This document shows, piece after piece, positions 61,683 to 64,000 of a DNA stretch of 64,000 nt. Every line of letters begins with the position of its first letter. Within the stretch, counting starts at the first letter, position 1. Below the pieces are notes generated by a model that was not told the DNA's origin, searched no databases, and worked only from the letters and a program-made list of their open reading frames with translations. The position numbers and the translations under genes are program-made. Location: contig NZ_JAMYJR010000023.1 of assembly GCF_024137025.1 (NCBI RefSeq), positions 62,001 through 126,000 of the forward strand, written 5' to 3'. The DNA comes from Paractinoplanes aksuensis (lineage in GTDB: Bacteria > Actinomycetota > Actinomycetes > Mycobacteriales > Micromonosporaceae).

Positions 61683-62774
61683 TCATGGGCTGGCCGCCAG
61701 GAAGAGGAAGGCGGCCATCAGGGCCAGGTGGACGCCGCCCTGCAGGACGTTGGCTCGGCCGGGGACGATGGTCAGGGTGCCGACCACGACGGTCAGGCCC
61801 AGCAGCACCATCTGGGTGCCACCCAGGCCCAGCAGCAGCGGCCCCTCCAGCCAGATCATCGCGATCGCGATGGCCGGGATGGTCAGGCCGATGCTCGCCA
61901 TCGCCGACCCCACGGCCAGGTTGAGGCTCGTCTGCACGCGGTCGCGGGCCGCCGCGCGCACCGCCGCGATCGTCTCCGGCAGCAGCACCAGCAGGGCGAT
62001 CACCACGCCGACGACGCCGGGTGGGAGGCCGATCGATTCGACGCCGGACTCGATCGACGGGGACACGCCCTTGGCCAGGCCGACCACCGCGATCAGCGCG
62101 GCCATCAGCACCCCCAGGCTGGCCAGCGCGAGCCGTCCGCTCGGCGGGTCGAGGTGTTCCTCCTGGTCGATGACCTTGCCGCTCGAGGTGATGGGCAGGA
62201 AGTAGTCGCGGTGGCGCCGGGTCTGCACAGTCACGAACAGCCCGTACAAAGCGAGCGACGACACCGCCGCGAAGGCCAGTTGGGCCGGCGAGAACTGCGG
62301 GCCGGGGCGGCTGGTCGTGAAGCTGGGCACGACCAGGCTGAGCGTGGCGATGGTGGCGACCGTGGCGAAGGCGCCGCCGGTGCCCTCGGCGTTGAAGACC
62401 GCCACGTGCCGGCGCAGGGCTCCGACCAGCAGCGAGATGCCGAGCAGGCCGTTGCAGGTGATCATCACGGCGGCGAAGACGGTGTCGCGGGCCAGGGACT
62501 GGGTCTTCTCGCCGCCGCTGATCATCAGGGTGACGATCAGGGCGACCTCGATGATGGTGACCGCCACGGCCAGCACCAGGGAGCCGAACGGCTCGCCGAC
62601 CCGGTGGGCGACCACCTCGGCATGGTGGACGGCGGCCAGCACGGCCCCGCCGAGCAGGCAGGCCGCGATCACGACCACGACCGACGGCAGGTCACGTCCC
62701 CAGGTCAGCACGAGGGCGACGAGGGCGACGATCGGAACGAACACCGTCCACTGCCGGAAGAAACTGACTACCAT
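61683..62774 (-). CDS. Calcium/proton exchanger, CaCA family (ChaA-like)
   Basis: This 363-aa inner-membrane antiporter has about 11 spans in two homologous halves, with the cation-site motifs VTIIEVALIVTLMIS (half 1) and VLLPETIAAVRAAARDR (half 2), each with the catalytic glutamate. It exports Ca2+ or Na+ against protons. The ATG at 62774 is 28 nt after the response-regulator gene on the same strand, so all three genes may form one operon. Confidence 0.88.
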   Translation of the reverse strand: MVVSFFRQWTVFVPIVALVALVLTWGRDLPSVVVVIAACLLGGAVLAAVHHAEVVAHRVGEPFGSLVLAVAVTIIEVALIVTLMISGGEKTQSLARDTVFAAVMITCNGLLGISLLVGALRRHVAVFNAEGTGGAFATVATIATLSLVVPSFTTSRPGPQFSPAQLAFAAVSSLALYGLFVTVQTRRHRDYFLPITSSGKVIDQEEHLDPPSGRLALASLGVLMAALIAVVGLAKGVSPSIESGVESIGLPPGVVGVVIALLVLLPETIAAVRAAARDRVQTSLNLAVGSAMASIGLTIPAIAIAMIWLEGPLLLGLGGTQMVLLGLTVVVGTLTIVPGRANVLQGGVHLALMAAFLFLAASP

Positions 62775-62802
62775 CAGGTCACTCTGTCAGACCTGACCGT
62801 GG

Positions 62803-63441
62803 TCAGTGCCCGAGTCCGGCTTCCCGCGCCCGCACGATCGCCTCGGACCGGTCGGCCACCTGCAGCTTGGCGAAGACATTGGACACGTTGTTGCGCACGG
62901 TCTTGGGCGACAGATAGAGCGCGGACGCGATCTGGCCGTTGGACCGGCCGGCCGCGAGCAGGTCGAGGATCTCCCGCTCGCGCGCCGTGAGCTGCGGAAA
63001 CGCCTCGGTCGGGGCGGCCGGCCCGGCCGCGAAGAACTCGGCTATGCGCAGGGCCAGGGTGGCCCCGAAGACGGCTCCGCCGGCGGCCACGGTGGTGATC
63101 GCGCGGACGATCTCCTCCTGCTCGGCCCCCTTGACCAGGTAGCCGCGGGCGCCGGCCCGGACCGCGGCGAAGACTGTGCCGTCGTCCTCGGACATGGTGA
63201 GCACAACGATGCCGACCCCGGGCGCGTCGGTAGCCAGTTTGCGGGTGGCCTCGACGCCGTTGAGCCGGGGCATCTGCACGTCCATGACCACCACGTCGGG
63301 CTGCAGCCGGGTCGCGGCGGCCACCGCCTCGACGCCGTCGGCCGCGGTGCCGACCACCTCGAGCCCGTCGACCGTGGCCAGCAGCACGGCCAGCCCGTCG
63401 CGGTAGATGGGATGGTCGTCGGCGACGAGTACCCGGATCAC
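62803..63441 (-). CDS. NarL/FixJ-type response regulator
   Basis: This 212-aa regulator has a receiver domain with VLVADDHPIYRDG, the phosphoacceptor Asp in VVVMDVQMPRLNG (about residue 53), the switch Thr in VVLTMSED and Lys in GYLVKGA. The C-terminal LuxR HTH reads LTAREREILDLLAAGRSNGQIASALYLSPKTVRNNV. The GTG at 63441 overlaps the kinase stop codon (GTGA). Partner of the kinase upstream; the exchanger downstream is a likely target. Confidence 0.92.
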   Translation of the reverse strand: MIRVLVADDHPIYRDGLAVLLATVDGLEVVGTAADGVEAVAAATRLQPDVVVMDVQMPRLNGVEATRKLATDAPGVGIVVLTMSEDDGTVFAAVRAGARGYLVKGAEQEEIVRAITTVAAGGAVFGATLALRIAEFFAAGPAAPTEAFPQLTAREREILDLLAAGRSNGQIASALYLSPKTVRNNVSNVFAKLQVADRSEAIVRAREAGLGH

Positions 63442-64000
63442 ACCAGCACCCCCATCGGCAGTCGGGCCCGCACGACCGTTCCGCGGCCGTCCGGGCACTC
63501 TATGCGGCAGTCCCCGCCCAGTTCGGCGGCGCGCTCACGCAGCGAGACGAGCCCGACCCCGCTGGGGGTGCCGGCCGCGATGCCCACGCCGTCGTCGGTC
63601 ACCTCGACGAGCAGGGCGCCGTCCTCGGTCGTCAACCGCACCGTGGCCGTGGTCGCGCTCGCGTGCCGGGCCACGTTGGTCAGCGCCTCGGAGGCGATCC
63701 GGTAGGCGGCGACCTCGACCGCGGCGGGCAACCGGTCCAGTTCGTCATCACCCTCGACCGTGACGGTGAGGCCGGGTGCCCGCAGCCGGGCTGCTTGCTG
63801 GCGTACGGCACCGAGCAGTCCCACGTCGTCCAGTGCGGGCGGCCTCAGGTCGTGCACGAGACGGCGTACGTCGGCCACGGCTGACGTGACGTCCTCGCGG
63901 GCCTGACGCAGCAGCTTGTCGGCCTCGTCGGGTTTGCGTGCGGCCAGGTTGCGGGCGGTGTCGATGCGCAGCCCGACCCCGCCCAGCGTCGGGCCCAGGC
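63438..64000 (-). CDS. NarL-type sensor histidine kinase (5' end outside window)
   Basis: This partial kinase has the tail of the HisKA_3 dimerisation domain (LGPTLGGVGLRIDTARNLAARKPDEAD) and a complete HATPase domain: EALTNVARHA (N-box), VTDDGVGI (G1) and GVGLVSLRERAAELGG (G2). The phosphoacceptor His and the sensor domain are beyond base 64000. Its stop overlaps the response-regulator start. Confidence 0.88.
   Translation of the reverse strand, partial: LGPTLGGVGLRIDTARNLAARKPDEADKLLRQAREDVTSAVADVRRLVHDLRPPALDDVGLLGAVRQQAARLRAPGLTVTVEGDDELDRLPAAVEVAAYRIASEALTNVARHASATTATVRLTTEDGALLVEVTDDGVGIAAGTPSGVGLVSLRERAAELGGDCRIECPDGRGTVVRARLPMGVLV

Overview
The window is high-GC DNA (GC-rich third positions, many GTG/TTG starts, several leaderless genes) from a filamentous actinobacterium. 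The best guess is Micromonosporaceae, most likely Actinoplanes or a close relative. Supporting this are an Lsr2 nucleoid protein, an F420-dependent glucose-6-phosphate dehydrogenase, a gyrase-independent topoisomerase IV pair, HelD, several ECF and FliA/WhiG-type sigma factors, and secreted CBM32 proteins. The genus is an inference from gene content. No rRNA, tRNA or CRISPR array was seen.

Layout. 1-9 kb: fgd (cut by the window edge) follows an ECF sigma factor fused to a zinc finger, a membrane span and an extracellular glycoside hydrolase; divergent to it is an RsbW-like kinase plus PP2C phosphatase pair; then MarR, Lsr2, a D,D-carboxypeptidase, a DUF456 protein and a first FliA-like sigma factor. 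9-15 kb: HelD, a lipoprotein, a second FliA-like sigma factor and a DEAD-box helicase. 15-21 kb is a decayed accessory patch: a frameshifted gene, an XRE regulator/oxidoreductase pair, and an IS200/IS605 remnant (intact tnpB, broken tnpA) lying between a 5'-truncated yceI and a dead LuxR regulator. 20.5-26 kb: a papain-like amidase, an App1-type protein, small membrane proteins, a methyltransferase and a ROK regulator. 26-35 kb: a beta-glucoside import and hydrolysis operon (LacI, binding lipoprotein, two ATPases, two permeases, GH1 beta-glucosidase). 35-44 kb: sirtuin, TM2 protein, DUF2203, two tandem paralogues, a phosphotransferase and topoisomerase IV. 44-53.5 kb: a cyclase-domain protein divergent from a LuxR-type AAA regulator, DUF5995, an ECF42/DGPF pair, a DUF2625 pseudogene, a VOC protein, and a TetR/MFS pair. 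53.7-61.3 kb: a LacI-controlled secreted carbohydrate regulon. 61.3-64 kb: a small HTH protein beside phased repeats, and a two-component system next to a Ca2+/H+ exchanger.

How the genes work together. Three loci point to use or sensing of beta-glucans: the sigma factor with a GH128-like domain, the GH1/importer operon, and the two-gene CBM32 regulon. The last is the clearest unit. A LacI protein (60219-61253) sits among four copies of a 14-bp GGAGA(G/A)CGCT(T/C)TCC operator. One copy, a perfect 20-bp palindrome, lies at its own leaderless promoter, one lies at the promoter of a 465-aa CBM32-DUF1996 protein, and two flank the promoter of a 1008-aa CBM32-GH16-like-TIM-barrel-CBM32 protein. 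The GH16-like domain of that large protein has lost its acid/base glutamate, while the second TIM-barrel keeps both catalytic glutamates.

Signs of turnover: one IS remnant flanked by two truncated genes, three pseudogenes or frameshifts, two terminators with a duplicated left arm, and a tandem-repeat array between tetR and its MFS neighbour.
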